NCBI RefSeq assembly: GCF_001922575.1
Contig: NZ_MRCI01000002.1
Span: 186,001 to 250,000, forward strand
Length of the DNA stretch: 64,000 nucleotides
Source: Neptunomonas phycophila
Lineage (GTDB): Bacteria; Pseudomonadota; Gammaproteobacteria; Pseudomonadales; Balneatricaceae
Direction of reading: 5' to 3'
A model generated the notes under the pieces. That model was not told the origin of the DNA. It ran no database searches and saw only the letters and a program-made list of their open reading frames with translations. This document shows, piece by piece, positions 53,256-61,885 of the stretch (within the stretch, counting starts at the first letter, position 1; each line of letters opens with the position of its first letter). The position numbers and the translations under genes are program-made.

Positions 53256-53274
53256 ACGGCGGGGTTGCCGCCGT
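53256..53274. other. Hairpin between dapE and rlmA
   Basis: ACGGCGG and CCGCCGT form a seven-base GC-rich stem around a five-base loop in the 68-base gap. No T-run follows on the minus strand, so it is more likely a processing or stability element than a full terminator. Confidence 0.5.
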
Positions 53275-53284
53275 TACACTCTCG

Positions 53285-54489
<1,205 letters not shown>

Positions 54490-54538
54490 ATAGAGTAATA
54501 AGAGGTGTAACAAGCATATAAGGGTGCTGAGCGCGCAC

Positions 54539-55570
54539 TTAGTTATGCTTGTGAAGCTCTTCGTTCAGCTCAATAGCTGATTTGTTGGTCTTTACTTCGA
54601 TACGGCCATTTTGTGAGTTTCGGCGGAAGAGTAAATCAGAGGTGCCAGCCAACTGAGAAGCTTTAACTGTTTCTACTTCGTTGTTTTTGTCATCCAGTAC
54701 AACTACTTTTGAACCACCAGTGACATATAATCCCGCTTCGATAGTGCAACGATCGCCTAATGGGATACCTAAACCAGCATTAGCACCGAGTAAGCAGTTT
54801 TCGCCAACAGAAATTACTACGTTATTACCACCAGAAAGTGTTCCCATGGTAGAGCAGCCGCCGCCTAAATCAGAACCGTTGCCAACGACAACACCTGCTG
54901 AAATACGCCCTTCAACCATGCTTACACCCAAAGTACCGGCGTTAAAGTTGATAAAGCCTTCGTGCATTACGGTAGTGCCTTCACCTACATGAGCTCCAAG
55001 GCGGATACGTGATGCATCGCCTACACGGATGCCTGCAGGAACAACGTAATTGGTCATTTTCGGGAATTTATCAACCGATTGTACGTCGAGCACTTTACCT
55101 TGAGCGCGAGCAGCCAGTTGGCGCTTTGGTAAATCTTCTAGCGACACTGCACCTTCGTTAGTCCAAGCAACATTGGGTAACAAACCAAACATACCGGCTA
55201 AGTTAATACCGTGTGGCTTAACCATACGCTGCGATAACAGGGTGAGTTTTAAGTAAACTTCAGCGGTTGTAGCGGGTTCAGAGTCTGTTTCTAGAATAGT
55301 GACAACTAATGGTTGCTTTGTGCCTTTTAAAATCTCTACTACTTCGGCTTGGTCTTCAGCGCCTACACTAAGAAACGCGGCTTCTAAGTCGGATAATTGT
55401 TCGGCGCAGATTTCGATAGCGGCATCGCCACCTTCGTAACCTAGTGTTGCTGCAACGGCTGAAACCAGCGCTTCAGATGGATTGATAACCGGCTTATTGT
55501 AGTAAATTTCTAGCCATTCATCGTTTGAAGATTGAGTGCCGATACCTAAACCAAATGCAAAATAACTCAT
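54539..55570 (-). CDS. dapD: Tetrahydrodipicolinate N-succinyltransferase DapD
   Basis: A 343-residue enzyme transferring succinate from succinyl-CoA to tetrahydrodipicolinate. It has the longer gammaproteobacterial/Pseudomonas-type N-terminal domain and a left-handed beta-helix built from hexapeptide repeats (RLGAHVGEGTTVMHEGFINF near residues 190-209; SAGVVVGNGSDLGGGCSTMG near 224-243; ENCLLGANAGLGIPLGDRCT near 256-275). A GGAG ribosome site precedes the ATG. It lies between the yffB-like gene and dapE. Confidence 0.93.
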   Translation of the reverse strand: MSYFAFGLGIGTQSSNDEWLEIYYNKPVINPSEALVSAVAATLGYEGGDAAIEICAEQLSDLEAAFLSVGAEDQAEVVEILKGTKQPLVVTILETDSEPATTAEVYLKLTLLSQRMVKPHGINLAGMFGLLPNVAWTNEGAVSLEDLPKRQLAARAQGKVLDVQSVDKFPKMTNYVVPAGIRVGDASRIRLGAHVGEGTTVMHEGFINFNAGTLGVSMVEGRISAGVVVGNGSDLGGGCSTMGTLSGGNNVVISVGENCLLGANAGLGIPLGDRCTIEAGLYVTGGSKVVVLDDKNNEVETVKASQLAGTSDLLFRRNSQNGRIEVKTNKSAIELNEELHKHN

Positions 55571-55592
55571 AATATGCTCCGCCTAAGATGCC

Positions 55593-55952
55593 TTACGACA
55601 CCTGATGTGAAAATAAAGAGGTGTAGTCGGCTTCTTTAAAGCCGATCTTTCGTTCAGAACCGGTGTCCAGCACAGGGCGCTTAATCATTGCTGGGCTTTC
55701 AAGCATCAAACGTTTAGCTGACGTTTCGTCTACCGAATTCTTTGTGTCGTCTGGGAGTTGGCGCCACGTTGTACCGCGTTTATTAAGGACTAACTCCCAG
55801 CCTAATTCTTGGCACCACTGATCCAGTAAATCAGGTTCTAGGCCATCTACTCTAAAATCGTGGAAACGGTATTCGATCGCGTGCGCTTCCAACCATTTGC
55901 GCGCTTTTTTAATCGTATCGCAATTTTTAATGCCGTATAAAGTAACCGCCAT
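55593..55952 (-). CDS. ArsC/Spx family thioredoxin-fold protein, YffB-like
   Basis: A 119-residue protein of the arsenate reductase-like/Spx family. It begins [20 protein letters not shown], with a single active-site cysteine (Cys11) in the NCDTIKKA motif, then FHDFRVDGL near 30-38, [10 protein letters not shown] near 57-66 and [10 protein letters not shown] near 89-98. This is the YffB type, which sits next to dapE or dapD in many gammaproteobacteria and is not a proven arsenate reductase. Its place inside the dap operon, 25 bases after dapC, is conserved context whose reason is unknown. Confidence 0.88.
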   Translation of the reverse strand: MAVTLYGIKNCDTIKKARKWLEAHAIEYRFHDFRVDGLEPDLLDQWCQELGWELVLNKRGTTWRQLPDDTKNSVDETSAKRLMLESPAMIKRPVLDTGSERKIGFKEADYTSLFSHQVS

Positions 55953-55977
55953 TATCTCGCCTTTTACTTAATAGTGT

Positions 55978-57177
55978 TTAGGTTAAGCTTTCAACGAAAG
56001 TTCGGATGCGTTTAGCACCTTCTATACATTCGTCCAGTGTGGCAACCAGTGCCATACGAACATAGCCTGCACCAGGAACAATGCCATCGACTTCTCGTGA
56101 TACGTAGCTGCCTGGCAGTACGGTCATATGCTGTTCGGCAAATAGACGTTGTGCAAATTCATCGTCAGCAATTGGGGTCTTGGCCCATAAGTAGAAACTC
56201 GCATCGGGTTGTTTCACTTCCATGACAGGCGATAAAATATTAACAACTTCACGGAATTTTTCGCGATACTTATTCCGGTTGTCGAGCACGTGGGCTTCAT
56301 CATCCCATGCGGCGATAGAGGCTATTTGATGCTGAGCTTGCATGGCGCAACCATGATAGGTGCGATACTTTAGGAAAGGCTCCAGTAACTTGGCGTCACC
56401 AGCAATGAAGCCTGAGCGCATGCCCGGTAAATTAGAACGCTTTGATAAGCTGTGCATTACCACGCATTTATCAAAGTCGTGACGGCCTAATTTTTCACAG
56501 GCTTCTAATAAACCAATAGGTGGGTTGGCTTCATCAAAATATATTTCTGAATAACACTCATCAGAGGCAATGATAAAGTCATGCTTATCAGCCAGCGCGA
56601 TTAATTTCTTGAGGGTATCAAACTGAGTAACGGCGCCTGTCGGGTTGCCGGGTGAGCAGATAAATAGAATTTGGCAGTTATCCCAAACATCATCCGCAAC
56701 GGCGTCGTAATCGGGGATGAAGTTGTTGTCTGCAAGGCAGTTTAAATAATGTGGTGTGGCTCCCGCTAGATACGCCGCACCTTCATAAATCTGATAAAAC
56801 GGATTAGGTGATACAACTAACGCACCAGGTACACGGTCAACAGCGGCTTGAGTGAAAGCAAAAATAGCTTCGCGTGTGCCAGTGACTGGTAATACATTGT
56901 CTTCAGGGCTCAGCACACCTTCGCTGAGATGAAAACGGCGAGTACACCAGTTAGCAATGGAAGTACGTAACTCCAGTGAGCCCTTGGTTGTAGGGTAGAC
57001 AGACAGCCCATTGAGGTTGTCGGCTAGCGCCTTTACAACAAAGTCTGGTGAAGCATGTTTGGGCTCGCCTATTGAAAAGGCAATATGTGACATATCTGTC
57101 GGTGGAGTCACTGCCGCTTTTAGCTTAGCTAGCTTCTCAAATGGATAAGGTTGTAGGTGCGCTAAATCCCGATTCAT
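55978..57177 (-). CDS. dapC: Succinyldiaminopimelate transaminase DapC
   Basis: A 399-residue PLP-dependent aminotransferase of fold type I. Visible are AFSIGEPKHASPDFVVKAL near residues 32-50, PVTGTREAIFAF near 96-107, NPFYQIYEGAAYLAGATPH near 124-142, SPGNPTGAV near 174-182 and the PLP lysine in HSLSKRSNLPGMRSGF near 242-257. This pattern matches the proteobacterial DapC group (N-succinyl-L,L-diaminopimelate:2-oxoglutarate). It is first in the dapC-yffB-dapD-dapE cluster, which supports the assignment over general aspartate aminotransferases. Confidence 0.9.
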   Translation of the reverse strand: MNRDLAHLQPYPFEKLAKLKAAVTPPTDMSHIAFSIGEPKHASPDFVVKALADNLNGLSVYPTTKGSLELRTSIANWCTRRFHLSEGVLSPEDNVLPVTGTREAIFAFTQAAVDRVPGALVVSPNPFYQIYEGAAYLAGATPHYLNCLADNNFIPDYDAVADDVWDNCQILFICSPGNPTGAVTQFDTLKKLIALADKHDFIIASDECYSEIYFDEANPPIGLLEACEKLGRHDFDKCVVMHSLSKRSNLPGMRSGFIAGDAKLLEPFLKYRTYHGCAMQAQHQIASIAAWDDEAHVLDNRNKYREKFREVVNILSPVMEVKQPDASFYLWAKTPIADDEFAQRLFAEQHMTVLPGSYVSREVDGIVPGAGYVRMALVATLDECIEGAKRIRTFVESLT

Positions 57178-57275
57178 AGAAATGATTCCTGCTCAGCCGT
57201 TCGGCTCCTCAAAAATAGGCAGAAAAGTATACCGGAAGGAGTGCTCAGGATTAAGCGTTAACTGGATTTAGATAA

Positions 57276-57312
57276 AAAAATCCCCGGGGCTTCGGGCGGC
57301 TCACCGGGGCAA
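57276..57312 (-). terminator. Rho-independent terminator after the EF-hand genes
   Basis: On the minus strand a GC-rich CCCCGG...CCGGGG hairpin is followed by ATTTTTTT. It lies about 120 bases past the stop at 57434 and just upstream of dapC, separating the two minus-strand units. Confidence 0.75.
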
Positions 57313-57433
57313 GGTTACGAGAGAAAAGAGCGGTGCAACAAGATAGTTGCGGTTTAAAAGACCTGCGACGGTCGTTCGTAACGGTTATGTAGTTATAACC
57401 GTACTTGATAAGCACTCATTGGCGGATGTGTGC

Positions 57434-57718
57434 TTAGCCAAGGCTTAGGGCATCAAACTCTTTTTGAGTGAGCATGCCGTCTTTGTTGGTATCTAATTCA
57501 TTGAATTGGGCCATTAAAGGTTCTAGATAAATGGCTTCATCTGGGGTGATAACTTCGTTGTTGTCAGCGTCGAGAGTGGAGAACAGATCCGTGCCACCTT
57601 CGACTTGCTCATCTGATACTGCAGCGGTGGACAGGGTAGCGAAAGTTGTAGTCGCTGCTACGGTAGCTAATACAAGTGATGCTTTTTTGATGGATGCTAA
57701 TACAGATAACTGTTTCAT
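57434..57718 (-). CDS. Periplasmic EF-hand protein
   Basis: A 94-residue secreted protein. The signal peptide covers about residues 1-33 (cleavage near TAA). Two EF-hand loops follow: DADNNEVITPDE near 50-61 and DTNKDGMLTQKE near 77-88, each with Asp at 1 and 3, an acidic or Asn residue at 5 and Glu at 12, so calcium binding is expected. It lies 29 bases downstream of a second EF-hand gene, and the two resemble each other in layout, probably an old tandem duplication. The role is unknown; calcium buffering in the periplasm is a guess. Confidence 0.8.
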   Translation of the reverse strand: MKQLSVLASIKKASLVLATVAATTTFATLSTAAVSDEQVEGGTDLFSTLDADNNEVITPDEAIYLEPLMAQFNELDTNKDGMLTQKEFDALSLG

Positions 57719-57747
57719 GGTGTGATCTCCTTATTCGTGATCATTTA

Positions 57748-57981
57748 TTACTGCATCTTAAATAAATCAAGTTCCGCTTTACTAAGCTGCCCGTCCGTAT
57801 CAAGGTCGAGCGTTTCGAATTGCTCTAGGAGTTCTTCGTGGCCTTTAGCTTCTAGTGGGGATATGTGTTGATCCCCGTTTGTGTCTAAGGACATGAATAA
57901 ATCCATGGAGTGTTCATGGTGTTCAGCCATGACTGGGTTTGATAGCGCAACCAACGTAGCTAAGGTCGTTAATGTTTTCAT
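57748..57981 (-). CDS. Small secreted EF-hand protein
   Basis: A 77-residue protein with a signal peptide (MKTLTTLATLVALSNPVMA), a short His-rich mature N-terminus (EHHEHSMD) and two EF-hand loops, DTNGDQHISPLE near residues 33-44 and DLDTDGQLSKAE near 59-70. The EHHEH stretch could add transition-metal binding. It is the upstream member of a two-gene unit with the 94-residue EF-hand protein. I see no clear partner. Confidence 0.8.
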   Translation of the reverse strand: MKTLTTLATLVALSNPVMAEHHEHSMDLFMSLDTNGDQHISPLEAKGHEELLEQFETLDLDTDGQLSKAELDLFKMQ

Positions 57982-58495
57982 GGCTTAACCCTCATTTCGA
58001 TTTAGAACACCTAATACTTTGCTTAGTTTGTGCCAAGTTTTTAAATTGTGTTTGAAATCAATGAATTACTTATTAATGTTCTGAGTTTTCGGGTTTTTTA
58101 TAAGCTTTTGATAACAAAAACTAGTTATTTTTTAAAATACTGTTACTGAACGGAGACTGTTGATCTGTTTGTTATGCGTTGCCTATTAAAATCAATAACT
58201 TATAGTGTATCTTAATGGATACAAAAATATTTTCATGAACAGGATTTAATTTATTTCCAATAAAATCAATGGGTTATTTGTTTCTGTCGTGATGCCGAAA
58301 TTTCATCACTATTTTGAGGCTTTTTGCATTTTTGAGATCCAGAAGTTTCGGTGCGTTCAATTTCACATTTGAGTTTGGCGTGTTAAGTTAATTCTGTGAT
58401 GTGTGCACACTTTGGCTACTGCGCTTGACCAAAGAGTTGTTGATTGTGTAGCTATGAGTTATCCCCAGCACTAACGAAATTTAAAGGAGCAGTCG
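57982..58495. promoter_or_regulatory. Long intergenic region with AAATCAAT elements
   Basis: About 510 bases between divergent genes. The block AAATCAATRR followed by NTTA occurs three times on the plus strand (58055-58072, 58188-58203 and 58263-58280). A TGTGTGCACA palindrome lies near 58401-58410. No open frame with a ribosome site is visible until the hydrolase start. The repeats may bind a regulator. Confidence 0.35.
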
Positions 58496-59335
58496 ATGCG
58501 AACGGATTATGTCTTAGGGCTTAGTACGGCGGGTTATCATAAGATGGCGTATCGAGAGTGGGGCCATCTTGATAATGAGCGGGTATTAGTCTGCGTGCAC
58601 GGCTTGGCGCGTAATGGTCGAGATTTTGATGATATAGCTAAGGCCTTATCCAGACACTATCGAGTGATTTGTCCTGACATTGTCGGTCGTGGAGAGAGTG
58701 ATTGGCTAAAGGATCCAACGGGCTACACATTTGCGCAGTATTTGTCGGATATCATGTCTCTATTAGCGCGGCTCAATGTCAAGGAAGTTGACTGGTTAGG
58801 TACGTCAATGGGAGGGCTCTTGGGCATAATGTTGGCGGCTTATCCAAATTCGCCCATCAAGCGGCTGATATTGAATGATGTAGGGCCCTTTGTATCTAAA
58901 GAAGCGCTCAAACGAATAGGTGAGTACCTAAAACCGAGCTGTTATGAGAGTGTTGCAGACGCTAAAGCGGCGATGCAAGCTAATTATCCGGCGCTGCGTT
59001 ACATTCGAGAAGAACAATGGCAGCACCTTGTGCGTTATGGCTATCGGTTGGATTCAAAAGGTTGGACGCAGCATTATGATCCCGCTATCGGCGATATGGC
59101 GCGTGCTAATTCATCTGAAGATGTAGATTTGTGGCCGTTTTGGCAAGGAATTCAGTGCCCGCAATTATTGATTTGGGGGGAAGCATCGGATGTACTAACG
59201 CGCGACACGGTAGAACAGATGCAACAGCTTAACCCCGCGTTATCTTTGTATGCTTTGCCGGACATCGAACATGTCCCTTCGCTCATGGAAGAAGAGCATA
59301 TTGAAACGATCACAACATGGCTTCGTAATAATTAA
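58496..59335 (+). CDS. Alpha/beta hydrolase
   Basis: A 279-residue cytoplasmic hydrolase. It has the oxyanion segment VCVHGLARNGRDFDDIA near residues 32-48, the nucleophile elbow LGTSMGGLLG near 100-109 (Ser103), an acid in LIWGEASDVL near 223-232 and the catalytic His in DIEHVPSLM near 258-266. No lid or signal peptide is evident. Substrate unknown. An AAAGGAGC ribosome site precedes the ATG. The kinase gene begins 26 bases downstream, followed by the DUF2959 gene, suggesting a three-gene operon. Confidence 0.85.
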   Translation: MRTDYVLGLSTAGYHKMAYREWGHLDNERVLVCVHGLARNGRDFDDIAKALSRHYRVICPDIVGRGESDWLKDPTGYTFAQYLSDIMSLLARLNVKEVDWLGTSMGGLLGIMLAAYPNSPIKRLILNDVGPFVSKEALKRIGEYLKPSCYESVADAKAAMQANYPALRYIREEQWQHLVRYGYRLDSKGWTQHYDPAIGDMARANSSEDVDLWPFWQGIQCPQLLIWGEASDVLTRDTVEQMQQLNPALSLYALPDIEHVPSLMEEEHIETITTWLRNN

Positions 59336-59361
59336 ACGTAACTAATAGAGGATAGCGGTTG

Positions 59362-60432
59362 ATGAGAGTGATCTCCCAGTGGCCAAAAGAGCAGTTGTGC
59401 TTATCGGCTGAACGGCGCAGCGAGGCCGTTAAAGTCGTCGAAAAAGCGTTTGCATCGGCGTTGGCGTCGTTAAAGGTCGATATTGGGTTGGTCGAAATGT
59501 TTGAGTCAATCTATGTGCCTTTAGGCACCTGGTTGTATTGCCGTAAGCAGCAACAAGCGGGGCCACTGGTTATTGGGATTAATGGTGCTCAGGGGGCTGG
59601 AAAGTCCACGTTGTTTAATTTGATTGAGGTTATTTTAAGCGAAGCCTTTGATTTAAAAGTGGTCGGATTTTCATTGGATGATTTGTACAAAACTCGTGAA
59701 GAGCGTGAGCGCTTAGCTCAGGAAATCCATCCATTGTTATTAACACGAGGTGTACCTGGTACACATGATGTTCAGTTGGGCATCGATATTATTCGCTCAC
59801 TCAAGAACGGTGATCCCAAACAACCCACTAAAATTCCGGTATTCGATAAGTCGATAGATGATCGATGTCCGTCAGCGGTGTGGCAAGAGTGGTTAGGGCC
59901 TGCGGATATTATAGTGTTTGAAGGCTGGTGTGTTGGAGCGTTACCTCAAGATGAAGCGGCGTTGGTAGTCCCTATTAATGCATTAGAATCTAATGAGGAC
60001 CCTCATGGTGATTGGCGTCGGTATGTAAATGATCAGCTTGCTGGGCCTTATCAAGCGCTCTTTGATTTAATCGATACGCTAGTCATGCTCAAAGTACCGA
60101 GCATGGAAGCGGTATTTGAGTGGCGCTCACTGCAAGAAAAAAAGTTGGCTGAGCGTGTGAAGTATATTTTTGATACTCAGCAACCTACGGATCATCTACG
60201 TATTATGGATGAACAGGAAATACAGCGTTTTATTCAGCACTATGAACGCTTAACACGACAAATGTTGATAGAAATGCCAGAACGTGCTGATGTTACTTTG
60301 AAGCTAAACGAGAACCATAAAATTAGCGAAATAGAAATTAACCGTCCATTGGAGAGAACAGAGCCGGTCTTGTTGGACACAGCGGCTGACACGTCAATGG
60401 ATGAAGCAATTAATCGTATTGAGACGGTGTAG
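59362..60432 (+). CDS. P-loop kinase, D-glycerate 3-kinase-like
   Basis: A 356-residue kinase. The Walker A motif GINGAQGAGKST lies near residues 74-85; FSLDDLYKTREERERLA near 103-119 carries the Walker B-like acidic residues; LTRGVPGTHD near 129-138 and IVFEGWCVGA near 189-198 are typical of the plant-type D-glycerate 3-kinase/phosphoribulokinase-like group. That activity would feed glycerate into glycolysis as 3-phosphoglycerate. The ATG at 59362 is used; a preceding TTG is in frame. It ends 9 bases before the DUF2959 gene. The substrate is by family only. Confidence 0.78.
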   Translation: MRVISQWPKEQLCLSAERRSEAVKVVEKAFASALASLKVDIGLVEMFESIYVPLGTWLYCRKQQQAGPLVIGINGAQGAGKSTLFNLIEVILSEAFDLKVVGFSLDDLYKTREERERLAQEIHPLLLTRGVPGTHDVQLGIDIIRSLKNGDPKQPTKIPVFDKSIDDRCPSAVWQEWLGPADIIVFEGWCVGALPQDEAALVVPINALESNEDPHGDWRRYVNDQLAGPYQALFDLIDTLVMLKVPSMEAVFEWRSLQEKKLAERVKYIFDTQQPTDHLRIMDEQEIQRFIQHYERLTRQMLIEMPERADVTLKLNENHKISEIEINRPLERTEPVLLDTAADTSMDEAINRIETV

Positions 60433-60441
60433 GAGAGGTAG

Positions 60442-61089
60442 ATGACTAAGCGGATCTTGGTTGTGATAACCGCATTGATAGCCTTGAGTGGTTGTCAGAG
60501 TGCTTATTATGCGGCGATGGAAAAGGTCGGTGTGCATAAACGGGATATCTTGGTAGATCGTGTAGAAGAGGCACGCGATGCGCAGGACGATGCTCAAGAG
60601 CAGTTTGCTGATGCATTAGCGCAATACCAAGCGGTTATACAGTTTGACGGCGCTGAACTAGAGACTCTCTACAATCGTTTTAAGGATGAATATGACGATA
60701 GCGCGGCCGCTGCGCAAGAAGTCACTGATCGTATTAATCAAGTGGAGCAAGTGGCAGAGGCGCTGTTTGATGAGTGGACGGATGAGCTGTCCCAATATCA
60801 AAATGCAGCTTTACGTGCGCAAAGCGCCCAGCAGCTTAAGAGTACGCAACGTCGCTATAGTGCGTTGTTACGGACGATGAGACAGGCAGAAAAGCGGATG
60901 GCTCCAGTGCTGAGCGCATTGAACGATAATGTTTTGTATTTAAAGCATAACTTAAATGCTCGGGCCATAGGCGCGCTCAAAGGAGAGTTTGCTGGTTTAC
61001 AGCAAAACATAGATCGCTTAATTAGCGATATGGAGCGAGCGATACAAGAGTCCGATGCGTTTATTCGTGATATGGAAACAGGCCAATAA
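60442..61089 (+). CDS. DUF2959 family lipoprotein
   Basis: A 215-residue protein with a lipoprotein signal (lipobox LSGC, Cys18) followed by SAYYAAMEKVGVHKRDILVD near residues 20-39, the start of the DUF2959 family. The rest is almost wholly helical with heptad-like patterns (about 40-110 and 120-210), so it is probably a coiled-coil rod in the periplasm. It is last in the hydrolase-kinase unit. A CTAATGTC/GACATTAG hairpin (61096-61121) lies between it and the convergent lipoprotein gene. Function unknown. Confidence 0.8.
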   Translation: MTKRILVVITALIALSGCQSAYYAAMEKVGVHKRDILVDRVEEARDAQDDAQEQFADALAQYQAVIQFDGAELETLYNRFKDEYDDSAAAAQEVTDRINQVEQVAEALFDEWTDELSQYQNAALRAQSAQQLKSTQRRYSALLRTMRQAEKRMAPVLSALNDNVLYLKHNLNARAIGALKGEFAGLQQNIDRLISDMERAIQESDAFIRDMETGQ

Positions 61090-61095
61090 TATCGG

Positions 61096-61121
61096 CTAAT
61101 GTCACTTAGCTTAGACATTAG
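61096..61121. other. Inverted repeat between convergent genes
   Basis: CTAATGTC and GACATTAG form an eight-base stem around a ten-base loop, placed exactly between the convergent stop codons. The T-runs are weak, so it is a poor but possibly bidirectional terminator. Confidence 0.45.
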
Positions 61122-61874
61122 TTAGATAGGTAAAAAAGTAGTAGACGCTACGCCGTGCACTACTTTATTGATGGTGCGGTTGTTTTGGTCGGCCGCTATC
61201 ATCGCCATCATATCTTGTAGAGCAATCATCTTGCTAAATAGCCGTTCGGTACTGAGGTTAACCTCGTTTAGTTGAGGCGAAATGCTGTTGCTAATAAGCA
61301 GCAGCTCGTTGTTTTTGTCTTTCTTGTGGTTTATTTGCCAAGCAACGGATTCTAAGTTACGCGCACTATTGTAAAGTTTTTGATGGTCTATTGAGTCGAG
61401 CATGAAAAACTCATTTTGAAAGTTGTAGCTAGTATGGATCATGCCTGTTACCCCGACCATCAGCGCAAAAACACGATCTCCGTTAAAGTCTGGATCAAAG
61501 GCCCGTGTGATCGCCGTGGTTGAATAGTAATCGCCAAGTTCGCTAAATCGTACTGTGCGCGGATAACTAAATAGTTGGTTAATCCGCTTTTTTACTGTCA
61601 TGCCTGGTGGCGCTTTCTTTAGCTCTCGTGGGTTGAGCTTATAAAGCTTGACGAGTAAGTTCCGCGATAGTTTATTCACGGTTTGAAGGTTGAGGTCGGT
61701 CACCATGTCTATTTCAGACTTGGCAAGTTGTTTAAGGGCGAAGGGCTTACGGTTGTCGTTCAATGTTTGACAACCCGTTAGGCTCGTAACAACCGCAATG
61801 GCTAAACCTGCCGTGATAAGGGGCAGGCGCTTGCGACTATTACGAGCGAGTGTATGTCGTAAAGGCTGAAACAT
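61122..61874 (-). CDS. Hypothetical lipoprotein downstream of letB
   Basis: A 250-residue protein with an N-terminal hydrophobic signal ending in a lipobox-like LTGC (Cys35), although the n-region is long and very basic. The mature part is alpha-helical, with RELKKAPPGMTVKKRINQLF near residues 78-97 and GVTGMIHTSYNFQNEFFMLD near 147-166. I recognise no named family. It starts 11 bases after the LetB-like gene on the same strand, so a partnership in envelope lipid transport is suggested by context only. Confidence 0.65.
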   Translation of the reverse strand: MFQPLRHTLARNSRKRLPLITAGLAIAVVTSLTGCQTLNDNRKPFALKQLAKSEIDMVTDLNLQTVNKLSRNLLVKLYKLNPRELKKAPPGMTVKKRINQLFSYPRTVRFSELGDYYSTTAITRAFDPDFNGDRVFALMVGVTGMIHTSYNFQNEFFMLDSIDHQKLYNSARNLESVAWQINHKKDKNNELLLISNSISPQLNEVNLSTERLFSKMIALQDMMAMIAADQNNRTINKVVHGVASTTFLPI

Positions 61875-61885
61875 GGTTGGGCTTC

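Noticed and set aside
55593-55952. Arsenate reductase for arsenic resistance
   Set aside because: It has the single-Cys YffB pattern and lies inside the dap operon with no ars genes nearby.
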